A stretch of 5,227 nt of DNA from an uncultured Clostridia bacterium. GTDB lineage: Bacteria > Bacillota > Clostridia > Christensenellales > UBA1242. Shown here piece by piece: positions 1 to 5,101 of the stretch (position 1 is its first letter; every line of letters begins with the position of its first letter). The translations under genes were made by a program, and so were the position numbers. The stretch is taken from NCBI GenBank assembly GCA_944372715.1, contig CALVZZ010000046.1, forward strand, positions 1 to 5,227, in the 5' to 3' direction. The notes under the pieces are model-generated. The model had not been told where the DNA came from. It saw nothing but the letters and a program-made list of their open reading frames with translations, and did no database searches.

Positions 1-267
1 AACACCATCATCTTCAAATCCTAAATCTGTTATAGTACTACTAATTTGTTTATTGTAATCAACAAAAGAAGCTTCTACTTTCATAAAATCATTCCCTGTT
101 CTTATTGAAGTCTTGTTGGCTTTTTCTCCTAAAACAAAATTCAGTGCAGATAAAATAATACTTTTACCAGCACCTGTTTCACCCATTAAAACATTAAAAT
201 TTTTTTCAAATTCAATTGTTACATCTTTTATTAGTGCAACATTTTTTATTTTTAAAATTTTTATCAT
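1..267 (-). CDS. recN: DNA repair ATPase RecN, N-terminal part (gene runs off the window)
   Basis: RecN is an SMC-like ATPase that acts early in recombinational repair of double-strand breaks, holding DNA ends together in the cytoplasm. Only the first 89 codons are here; the frame is open through base 1. The protein begins MIKILKIKNVALI, the usual RecN start, with a P-loop GETGAGKS at residues 29-36 and the following SIILSALNFVLGEKA that forms the SMC-type ATP-binding head. The ATG lies two bases after the argR stop, so ribosomes probably pass directly from argR. No strong ribosome binding site is visible, only a GGUG inside the end of argR. argR next to recN is the standard Firmicute arrangement. 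Identification is secure; the coiled coil and C-terminal head lie outside the window. Confidence 0.95.
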   Translation of the reverse strand, partial: MIKILKIKNVALIKDVTIEFEKNFNVLMGETGAGKSIILSALNFVLGEKANKTSIRTGNDFMKVEASFVDYNKQISSTITDLGFEDDGV

Positions 268-269
268 AA

Positions 270-725
270 TTACACCGATAATTTTAATAAAGTTTCAGTG
301 GCTTCTTGTGCCATCTTTATATCAGGAAGAATTATCATAACAGTATCATCGCCAGAAACAGAACCTAAAACCCCATCAAGATTTAATTTATCAATTAAAC
401 CACAAATTGCTCCTGCCATACCCTTTATAGTTTTTATAACTGAAAGATTTTGTGCAGTCTTAATAGAAATTACAGCTTCTTTAAAAACATTTATGTACTT
501 ATTTGATACTGCCTGTTCTCCATTATCAACGATAGAATATTTGTACTTGCCAGAGTCGGCACTTAAAATTTTTATCAAACCCAACTCTTTTATGTCCCTA
601 GAAATTGTAGCTTGTGTGATATCAAAATTTGCAGCTCTCAAAGATGAAACAAGTTCATCTTGCGTTTCAATCTCTTTTGTTGATATCAATTCTAATATTT
701 TTGATTGTCTAGCAGACCTTGCCAT
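270..725 (-). CDS. argR: Arginine repressor ArgR/AhrC
   Basis: This is an arginine-sensing transcription factor that represses arginine biosynthesis and can activate catabolism; family members act as hexamers. The 151-aa length is full for the family. Residues 1-65 form the winged helix-turn-helix, with the recognition segment QATISRDIKELGL (38-50) and its typical Ser-Arg pair. Residues 75-151 form the oligomerisation and arginine-binding domain, with GMAGAICGLID (102-112) and GDDT (125-128), whose aspartates bind the arginine ligand in characterised homologues. The ATG is the first start after an in-frame UAG. An AGGAGG lies 14 bases upstream (740-745), unusually far, and a nearer AAAGGA abuts the ATG. 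ARG-box-like sites upstream suggest autoregulation. In Clostridia and Bacillus argR commonly sits in this repair/isoprenoid operon rather than with the arg genes, as here. Confidence 0.96.
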   Translation of the reverse strand: MARSARQSKILELISTKEIETQDELVSSLRAANFDITQATISRDIKELGLIKILSADSGKYKYSIVDNGEQAVSNKYINVFKEAVISIKTAQNLSVIKTIKGMAGAICGLIDKLNLDGVLGSVSGDDTVMIILPDIKMAQEATETLLKLSV

Positions 726-831
726 TTCCTTTCTATTAACCTCCTAAAAGCCTTTATTTATAAGGGATTTAAATGTTTTTGAATATTTATAAATTTATGA
801 ATATACATAAATAATTTTATGAATTGTGATT

Positions 832-860
832 ATTATACATTAAAATTTATATTTATGCAA
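832..860 (-). promoter_or_regulatory. Probable argR promoter
   Basis: On the minus strand a perfect -10 TATAAT (837 to 832) lies 17 bases after TTGCAT (860 to 855), which keeps the TTG of a sigma-A -35. Transcription would start near 825, giving a leader of about 100 nt before argR. An ARG-box-like sequence (846-859) overlaps the spacer and -35, where a repressor would block RNA polymerase. The region is very AT-rich, so chance TATAAT matches are possible. Confidence 0.55.
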
Positions 861-882
861 GCGATTTTTGTATAAATATTCA
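846..882. promoter_or_regulatory. Tandem ARG-box-like operators, promoter-proximal pair
   Basis: The classical ArgR site has the core TGNATWWWWATNCA. The site at 869-882 (TGTATAAATATTCA) matches all 14 positions. The site at 846-859 (TTTATATTTATGCA) matches 13 of 14. Their starts are 23 bp apart, close to the spacing of paired ARG boxes bound by one ArgR hexamer in other bacteria. They overlap and lie just upstream of the -35 of the proposed argR promoter, consistent with autorepression. The matches are seen directly; binding is inferred. AT richness raises the chance background. Confidence 0.6.
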
Positions 883-909
883 GTCTGGTTTTTATAATTA
901 TTTTATTAA

Positions 910-946
910 TGAATACAAATTCATTTATAACTTATATTTATATACA
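910..946. promoter_or_regulatory. Tandem ARG-box-like operators, upstream pair
   Basis: The site at 910-923 (TGAATACAAATTCA) has perfectly symmetric arms TGAAT/ATTCA four bases apart, with one C in the A/T core. The site at 933-946 (TATATTTATATACA) has one mismatch. Their starts are again 23 bp apart, the same as the promoter-proximal pair. They lie upstream of the argR promoter and downstream of the oapA terminator, so they probably act on argR rather than oapA. Weaker half sites (TGAAT at 780, 798 and 820) continue toward argR. Confidence 0.5.
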
Positions 947-963
947 ACTTGTTATTTTTATAA

Positions 964-995
964 AAAAAATCACCGACCAATAGGCGTGATTTTTT
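964..995 (-). terminator. Rho-independent terminator after oapA
   Basis: Ten base pairs AAAAAATCAC/GTGATTTTTT (964-973 with 986-995) enclose a 12-base loop that may form two more pairs. On the minus strand the stem is followed by a run of U. It overlaps the oapA stop codon, and the A and T runs on both sides make it potentially bidirectional. It would separate the OLE-oapA transcript from argR-recN, in line with a separate argR promoter. Confidence 0.8.
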
Positions 996-1644
996 ATTTA
1001 TTGTTTTCAATATTAATAATCTTTTTCTTTTTATCTTTCTTATTTCTAGAAAAAATGCTTAAACATTTACCCAATGTTAATATAACTTTATTACAATTAT
1101 TCATTGAATATTTTTTAAATATAGCTTTTCCAAATATTGTCAAACCAGCTATTATAGCAGAAACAACTGATGCTATTATAATTTCATATGCCTCTGTTGA
1201 TGCATCATTAACAATATGATATAAAATTGTTGTTCCAGCTGCGCCAGAAAGAATTCCACATACATCTCCAACAACATCAGCACACAACGATGCAACCTTA
1301 TCTGCATTTCTGATTAAAAATAATGATTCTTTTGCTCCCCTGACCTTTCTTGATGCCATAGCTTTAAACGGTTCTGGCGTACACGCAGTAACAGCAACAC
1401 CAATCATATCAGTAATGACGCTAACAGAAATAAAAAAAATTATACATATTATAGAAACAACGACCCCTGCCCCACTCATTACTAGTTCACTTGATATACT
1501 GAATAATAGCGAAAGAGCAACTGCTAAGAAAAAAATTTTAACGGGCCATACCCAATAGGCATCTTTTTTATTTAAGCTTTTTACTTTTTGCTTTGTCTTT
1601 TTAATTTCATTATTTTGTTTATTTTCTAAATTATCATTATCCAT
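994..1644 (-). CDS. oapA: OLE-associated membrane protein OapA
   Basis: OapA is the integral membrane protein that binds OLE RNA and brings it to the cytoplasmic membrane. This 216-aa protein has a Lys-rich N-terminus (1-28), four hydrophobic segments at about 31-52, 55-80, 117-143 and 152-176, and a Lys-rich tail (197-208). The third segment contains D123-V-V-G-D127. This DxxxD arrangement matches the acidic pair whose mutation gives a dominant loss of OLE function in Bacillus halodurans. A conserved-looking polar loop lies between helices 2 and 3 (TDMIGVAVTACTPEP and KAMASRKVRGAKE). The gene directly follows the OLE RNA on the same strand, the usual arrangement, and ends in its own terminator. 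An in-frame UAA nine bases upstream fixes the ATG at 1644 as the first possible start, yet no Shine-Dalgarno sequence precedes it. DUF21-like transporters share the general look, but the RNA neighbour favours OapA. Confidence 0.88.
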   Translation of the reverse strand: MDNDNLENKQNNEIKKTKQKVKSLNKKDAYWVWPVKIFFLAVALSLLFSISSELVMSGAGVVVSIICIIFFISVSVITDMIGVAVTACTPEPFKAMASRKVRGAKESLFLIRNADKVASLCADVVGDVCGILSGAAGTTILYHIVNDASTEAYEIIIASVVSAIIAGLTIFGKAIFKKYSMNNCNKVILTLGKCLSIFSRNKKDKKKKIINIENNK

Positions 1645-1687
1645 ATTTATATTTTATGTGTATATACTTTTTTATATTAACCTTATT

Positions 1688-2268
1688 AAAAAATAGGCGA
1701 AGGCATTTTTTCGAGTAAACCTTGTGACATAGGTTCGGTTGGATTTCCCAAGCTCTACAGCTGGATGTCACCACCCTAGCAGTTTCCTTTTCAGTAGAGC
1801 CTTGCACCGAATCGCCACTTAGATCACACTATAATCCCCGAAAAAACTGTCAAACTCCTTTGACAATAGCCTAGAAGTTTTCCTTAACAACTCCCTTTGC
1901 TCTTAGCTTGGTTTTGCAACATACATTTCATTAGATAAACTCCGTTTTTTGTTTGGCCAAACACAAAAACAAAGCAATACATTCCAAATCCCAGATATGT
2001 CACTCAAAGCAGGCTACACTGCACACAACTTATACATCGCAATGCAGGTTTCTATCCTAAGAAGTAGTCAACCCCACCCTCTTAGGTCTCCGCGATAATT
2101 GGATCGGATATTGTATGCCATTACAATGCGTCCAAAAATCTTAACTTCCAGCATCAGTCCCAATTTGGGCAATCAAAACTAACACCAGAAACTTCATAGT
2201 TATGCCCTTTGGCGCCTATTTCATCACCCTCGAAGCAAAGTTCGTCGACTAGGATACTACACCTTCGC
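1688..2268 (-). ncRNA. ole: OLE RNA (ornate, large, extremophilic)
   Basis: OLE is a large structured bacterial RNA that forms a membrane ribonucleoprotein with OapA and helper proteins, and is tied to cold, alcohol and Mg2+ stress. The RNA here is about 570-580 nt, close to the family size. It is richer in G+C than the genes around it and has stops in all frames. The 5' end GCGAAGGUGU (2268-2259) pairs with the 3' end AUGCCUUCGC (1706-1697). Inner helices include 2203-2207/2167-2171, hairpin 2106-2133, 2080-2086/2056-2062, hairpin 1944-1970 with a GGCC loop, hairpin 1874-1894, hairpin 1848-1865 (UGUCAAA/UUUGACA), 1806-1811/1734-1739 and 1794-1800/1752-1758. Position between xseB and oapA in the nusB-xse-argR-recN cluster is the OLE context. 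Family assignment rests on size, structure and context; I could not align it to a covariance model. A U6 run (1693-1688) follows the closing stem and may mark the 3' end. Confidence 0.88.
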
Positions 2269-2274
2269 AATAGT

Positions 2275-2303
2275 ATTATATCATAATTAATTAAATAACG
2301 CAA
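2275..2303 (-). promoter_or_regulatory. Promoter of OLE RNA with extended -10
   Basis: On the minus strand TGATATAAT (2283 to 2275) is a perfect extended -10 (TGnTATAAT). TTGCGT (2303 to 2298) lies 17 bases upstream and keeps the TTG of a sigma-A -35. Six bases after the -10, at 2268, comes the G that opens the end-closing stem of OLE, so the predicted start and the structural 5' end agree exactly. The promoter sits in the 36 bases between the xseB stop and OLE and lets OLE-oapA be made independently of the xse operon. Confidence 0.78.
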
Positions 2304-2310
2304 GTTATTT
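2293..2310 (-). other. Short hairpin spanning the xseB stop codon
   Basis: AAATAAC and GTTATTT (7 bp) surround a UUGC loop on the minus-strand RNA. The hairpin includes the xseB stop codon and overlaps the -35 of the OLE promoter. No U-run follows, so it is a poor terminator. It could protect or mark the 3' end of an xseB transcript or be a processing point between xseB and OLE; it may also be chance in AT-rich DNA. Confidence 0.4.
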
Positions 2311-2505
2311 ATCTTCTATCAGTTTTTCTAAATTTTCTTTAATTACAAAAACTTTTCCTTTATTTTCTGAAAAATCTTGACAAAGCTGTTTAGCTAACTC
2401 ATTTCCTCTTTCAAAAAGCTTAGTACCCTCTTCCAAACCAATTTTACCACTTTCAAGTTTTTGTATAATTTCATCTAATTCTTTCATTCCTTCTTCAAAT
2501 TTCAT
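2305..2505 (-). CDS. xseB: Exodeoxyribonuclease VII small subunit
   Basis: XseB is the small subunit of exonuclease VII. Several copies bind the coiled coil of XseA, and the complex cuts single-stranded DNA from both ends into short oligonucleotides. The 66-aa protein from this start reads MKFEEGMKELDEIIQKLESG, then GLEEGTKLFERGNELAKQL, the two-helix pattern of the family. I prefer the ATG at 2505 over the one at 2511. An AAGGAG at 2512-2517 lies six bases from 2505 but directly abuts 2511, and homologues usually begin MKFEE. With the 2511 start the gene would overlap xseA by an ATGA. It is the last protein gene of the asp23-nusB-xseA-xseB run. Confidence 0.93.
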   Translation of the reverse strand: MKFEEGMKELDEIIQKLESGKIGLEEGTKLFERGNELAKQLCQDFSENKGKVFVIKENLEKLIEDK

Positions 2506-2507
2506 TT

Positions 2508-3620
2508 TCATCTCCTTACAACTTCTATTTTTCCATCAGTAAATGTCAAATCTAGTTTATCTCCCACAAAAGTTGATTTTGCGCTCACTATAACTTCCTT
2601 TCCCCTACTTACCTTAACATATCCCAACTTCATTATTTCCTTTGGATCAAGTTTGTTTAGCTTTGTTTGTTTTAATGATAAAGCATAATTAATTTCGTTA
2701 ACAAAAGATTCTGCTATCATTGTTAATTTTTTAATATCATAGTTAATTTTTAAATTTTGATTTTCAATAATTTGGTTAATACACTTAACAAGTCTTTTTA
2801 ATTTATCCTTTAAGTTATATTTTTGTTCCGTAATATTTTCTGTCAATAGCTCAGCAGCAGCACTTGGTGTAGGCGCCCTTAAATCTGATACAAAATCTAT
2901 TATCGTATAATCTGTTTCGTGTCCAACAGCTGAAACAATAGGCTTATTTGATGAATATACTGCCCTTGCAACAATTTCTGTATTAAAAGGTTGCAAATCT
3001 TCTAACGATCCACCACCTCTTGCAACAATTACAACATCTACATTTTCATAATTTGAAAAAAAATTGATTCCTTTACAAATATCAAGTTCTGCATTCACAC
3101 CCTGTACTTTAACAGGATATAAAACAATATCAATGTTTGGATTGCGTCTTTTAGTTATGTTAATTATATCTTGAATTACAGCACCGGATTCTGATGATAC
3201 AACACCAATTCGTTTAATAGTATTTACATTAATTTGTTTTTTGTGTTGTACATCAAATAGTCCCTCATTTTCAAGAGTTTGTTTTAATCTTAAAAACTGT
3301 TCAAACAAATTTCCCATTCCGTAAGGAGTTAATCTTCTAACATTAAATGAAAGCCTTCCACCCTTTACATAATATTTAGGAGAACCTGTTGCAACCACCA
3401 TATCTCCATTTTTCACAGATGATAAACCATTACCATCAAACGCAACACAAGGAAGAAGAGCATTTTCGTCTTTCAAACTAAAATACGCAATACCTCGTGA
3501 AATATTAAAATCGGAGATCTCTCCGAAAACATCTATGTTTTCTAAAAGCTCCTCCGAATCAAATATATTTTTTATATACATTGAAATTTGTGTTACAGAT
3601 ATTGCCCTATCATTAATCAT
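2508..3620 (-). CDS. xseA: Exodeoxyribonuclease VII large subunit
   Basis: XseA is the catalytic large subunit of exonuclease VII, which degrades single-stranded DNA in repair. Residues 1-100 form the OB-fold DNA-binding domain (SVTQISMYIKNIF, then GEISDF and GIAYFSLKD). Residues 120-260 form the nuclease core with GVVSSESGAVIQD (139-151), RGGGSLEDL (201-209), GHETD (233-237) and RAPTPSAAAE (248-257), all hallmark motifs. The coiled coil that binds XseB (about 262-322) is short, so the 370-aa protein is smaller than the 400-450 aa usual for the family. A short beta-rich tail (about 330-370) is retained. The start ATG overlaps the nusB stop as ATGA and the stop lies just before xseB, indicating coupled translation. 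folD, which often stands between nusB and xseA, is absent. Confidence 0.97.
   Translation of the reverse strand: MINDRAISVTQISMYIKNIFDSEELLENIDVFGEISDFNISRGIAYFSLKDENALLPCVAFDGNGLSSVKNGDMVVATGSPKYYVKGGRLSFNVRRLTPYGMGNLFEQFLRLKQTLENEGLFDVQHKKQINVNTIKRIGVVSSESGAVIQDIINITKRRNPNIDIVLYPVKVQGVNAELDICKGINFFSNYENVDVVIVARGGGSLEDLQPFNTEIVARAVYSSNKPIVSAVGHETDYTIIDFVSDLRAPTPSAAAELLTENITEQKYNLKDKLKRLVKCINQIIENQNLKINYDIKKLTMIAESFVNEINYALSLKQTKLNKLDPKEIMKLGYVKVSRGKEVIVSAKSTFVGDKLDLTFTDGKIEVVRR
2512..2517 (-). promoter_or_regulatory. Ribosome binding site deciding the xseB start
   Basis: AAGGAG on the minus strand, inside the last codons of xseA. It touches the ATG at 2511 with no spacing but stands six bases from the ATG at 2505, which is why the inner start was chosen. 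Confidence 0.7.
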
Positions 3621-4009
3621 ACTGTTTTTACTACCTTTGCTAAAACACCATTTATAAACGACTGACTTTTTTCTGTAGAATATTTTTTTGCTAAATTTAC
3701 AATTTCATTAACAGCTACAGCTATTGGCGTTTTGATATAAACAATTTCTGTGATTGCTGTATACATTAAAGCTAAATCCACTTTAAAAATTCTATCAAGC
3801 TGATAGCCCTCACAGGCATTTTTTACAATTTTTTCAATTTCATTTTTGTTTTCTTTGTAAGTATTAAATATCTCATCATAAAACTTTAAATCTTCATCAT
3901 TTAATGATGCTTGTTCTTTTATAATATCATAAGTTAAATTCTCATCACCATCAGGAAACAAATTTTCAAAAATCATTTTAAAAGCAAACTCTCTTGCGTC
4001 CTTACGCAT
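3617..4009 (-). CDS. nusB: Transcription antitermination factor NusB
   Basis: NusB binds boxA RNA together with NusE (ribosomal protein S10) and supports antitermination on rRNA operons. The 130-aa all-helical protein shows the family pattern: RKDAREFAFKMIFE at the N-terminus, FKVDLALMYTAITEI (75-89), then TPIAVAVNEIVNLAKKYSTEKSQSFINGVLAKV (94-126), the conserved C-terminal core. The start at 4009 is preceded by AGGGGG four bases away, which overlaps the asp23 stop codon. The stop overlaps the xseA start as ATGA. Linkage to asp23/yqhY upstream and xseA downstream is the common Firmicute order. Confidence 0.97.
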   Translation of the reverse strand: MRKDAREFAFKMIFENLFPDGDENLTYDIIKEQASLNDEDLKFYDEIFNTYKENKNEIEKIVKNACEGYQLDRIFKVDLALMYTAITEIVYIKTPIAVAVNEIVNLAKKYSTEKSQSFINGVLAKVVKTV

Positions 4010-4017
4010 ATATCCCC

Positions 4018-4389
4018 CTAAATTATTACTCCTTCCTTAAATTCAACATCAACAATATAAACATTGACCTTTGCAACCTTCATATCAACCATCGATGCTA
4101 CATTATTTTTTACATTTTCTTGAACTTTATAAGCAATATCAGGAATGCTCACTCCATTATAAACATTAACGTATATGTCTACACACAGATTACCATTTGT
4201 ATCAAAATTTATCTTTACACCATTAAAATCTTTTTTAGAAAAAATCCTTTTAAAAGCACACTTAAATTTATTAGATAATGAAGCTATTCCACTAATTTCT
4301 TTTGTTGCAAGATCAAGAATTGAAAGCAAAATATTTTTATTACAAGTAATATTACCTTTATTTGTAAAATCTTTTTTTAAGTCTGCCAT
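4018..4389 (-). CDS. Asp23/Gls24 family protein (YqhY-like)
   Basis: Small cytoplasmic proteins of the Asp23/Gls24 (DUF322) family are linked to envelope stress, and YqhY of Bacillus to control of fatty-acid synthesis. This 123-aa protein fits: a first helical part GNITCNKNILLSILDLATKEISGIASL (12-38, split here by eye into one helix), a basic middle (42-53), then strands VKINFDTNGN and VDIYVNVYNGVSIPDIAYKVQENVKN, and a final strand KVNVYIVDVEF. No signal peptide or membrane segment is seen. AAGGAG five bases before the ATG gives a strong start. The gene is first in its operon, immediately upstream of nusB, exactly where yqhY stands in Bacillus subtilis, although accB and accC, which precede yqhY there, are missing. 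Family is confident; the precise role here is not known. Confidence 0.88.
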   Translation of the reverse strand: MADLKKDFTNKGNITCNKNILLSILDLATKEISGIASLSNKFKCAFKRIFSKKDFNGVKINFDTNGNLCVDIYVNVYNGVSIPDIAYKVQENVKNNVASMVDMKVAKVNVYIVDVEFKEGVII

Positions 4390-4406
4390 ACTAACTCCTT
4401 GACAAG

Positions 4407-4436
4407 ATTATATCATAAATTTTTGTTTTTAATCAA
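4407..4436 (-). promoter_or_regulatory. Promoter of the asp23-nusB-xseA-xseB operon
   Basis: On the minus strand TTGATT (4436 to 4431) is followed after 18 bases by TATAAT (4412 to 4407) with the extended -10 element TGATATAAT. A start near 4400 would leave a leader of only about 11 nt beginning at the AAGGAG of asp23. The nine-base extended -10 is identical to that of the OLE promoter, so the two may be used by the same sigma-A holoenzyme. Confidence 0.75.
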
Positions 4437-4507
4437 CTGTTTTAAAAATAAAATATTATAATACTAAGTATATGCACTGTTTAAGGTGTTGTTATAAAAT
4501 TAGAAAA

Positions 4508-4550
4508 ACCTAAAAATAGAAGTTTGTTATATTAACAACTATTTTTAGGT
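4508..4550 (-). terminator. Strong hairpin terminator after the spoIIIA operon
   Basis: Twelve perfect pairs, ACCTAAAAATAG with CTATTTTTAGGT (4508-4519 and 4539-4550), are topped by a second stem TTGTTA/TAACAA (4524-4529, 4533-4538) with a TAT loop and a 4-base bulge. On the minus strand the stem runs into five U. It lies in the 233-bp gap (4390-4622) between spoIIIAH and asp23, ends spoIIIA transcription and precedes the next promoter. The rest of that gap is AT-rich with nothing else recognisable. Confidence 0.75.
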
Positions 4551-4609
4551 ATTTAAATTTAATTAATAAATATTATATTGTTTAAGCATTGATATTTATT
4601 TCTAAAAAG

Positions 4610-4621
4610 TTGAAGCTTCAA
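4610..4621. repeat. Perfect 12-bp palindrome after spoIIIAH
   Basis: TTGAAGCTTCAA lies one base past the spoIIIAH stop codon. As RNA it could form only a 4-bp stem with a 4-base loop, followed by CUUUUU on the minus strand, so at best it is a weak secondary terminator. A protein-binding site is possible but nothing supports it. Confidence 0.35.
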
Positions 4622-4622
4622 A

Positions 4623-5096
4623 TTATTCAACAGGTATTACTTTTACAGTATTATATTTATAATCTGTTTGATCTGTAATAAGTTTTAAAATTTGCGATAC
4701 TTGTGCAGATGTCATTTCCCCAGATTTAACAATAACATTTATGTAGTTTGTCGATGTTGTAACAATTGCATCTGAATAACCCAAACTTTTTATTGAATAT
4801 TCTAAAGCAAGATCTTCTTCCATTTGTTTAACTAATGCAAGTTTTGCAGTTTCTGCTTCTTGAATTGCTTGTTCACTTGAATCAGCACTTGTAATTATTG
4901 CATCATAAGTTGCTATCATTTCTTCCCTTGTTGCAGCCCTATCAGTTCTATAACTATCAAAATAATTGTATGATGTTATGGCACTTCCGCTAGTATTTAC
5001 AACACTATTATTTAAAGCAATATTTAAATATCCGGTAACTCCTAACAATAATACCATTGCAACAAGTATAATTATTTTTGTTCTCTTTTTTAACAT
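4623..5096 (-). CDS. spoIIIAH: Stage III sporulation protein SpoIIIAH
   Basis: SpoIIIAH is made in the mother cell, crosses the outer forespore membrane and meets SpoIIQ of the forespore in the intermembrane space, forming part of the channel that keeps the forespore active. From this start the protein has 157 aa: a basic N-terminus MLKKRTK, one membrane segment (about 7-24), a low-complexity linker (25-55), a helix rich in Ala, Glu and Lys (56-100), and a C-terminal ring-building (YscJ-like) domain (about 100-157: EYSIKSLGYSDAIV, then YINVIVKSG and a final beta strand). The length is below the roughly 218 aa of Bacillus subtilis, mainly through a shorter linker. The ATG at 5096 has AAGGAG five bases upstream; an ATG at 5120 in the same frame lies inside spoIIIAG and has no such site. 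It directly follows spoIIIAG. Confidence 0.9.
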   Translation of the reverse strand: MLKKRTKIIILVAMVLLLGVTGYLNIALNNSVVNTSGSAITSYNYFDSYRTDRAATREEMIATYDAIITSADSSEQAIQEAETAKLALVKQMEEDLALEYSIKSLGYSDAIVTTSTNYINVIVKSGEMTSAQVSQILKLITDQTDYKYNTVKVIPVE

Positions 5097-5101
5097 ACAA
5101 A

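Noticed and set aside
113..747. Plus-strand open frames at 113-340 and 298-747
   Set aside because: They mirror recN and argR on the other strand, have no convincing ribosome binding sites and resemble no family.
780..960. CRISPR-like or direct-repeat array in the AT-rich gap
   Set aside because: The repeated elements are only 5-8 bases long and variable; they fit ARG half-sites rather than a repeat-spacer array.
986..1219. Plus-strand open frame with a hydrophobic N-terminus
   Set aside because: It is the complement of the oapA tail, begins within the terminator stem and has no upstream signals; hydrophobicity comes from the U-rich complement of Lys codons.
1951..1962. GTTTGGCCAAAC as a DNA operator
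   Set aside because: The palindrome lies deep inside the OLE RNA and its flanking arms extend it into an RNA hairpin (1944-1970), so an RNA explanation is sufficient.
1688..2268. Other large RNAs: RNase P RNA, tmRNA, group II intron, 6S RNA
   Set aside because: No tRNA-like end with CCA, no tag frame, no intron boundary or domain V hairpin, no reverse transcriptase gene, and the size and neighbour fit OLE better.
3994..4402. Plus-strand open frames opposite asp23
   Set aside because: They are shadows of a well-supported minus-strand gene with its own promoter and ribosome binding site.
4508..4550. The large inverted repeat as a miniature mobile element
   Set aside because: No target duplication or second copy is visible, and the U-run after the stem and its place after an operon make a terminator the simpler reading.
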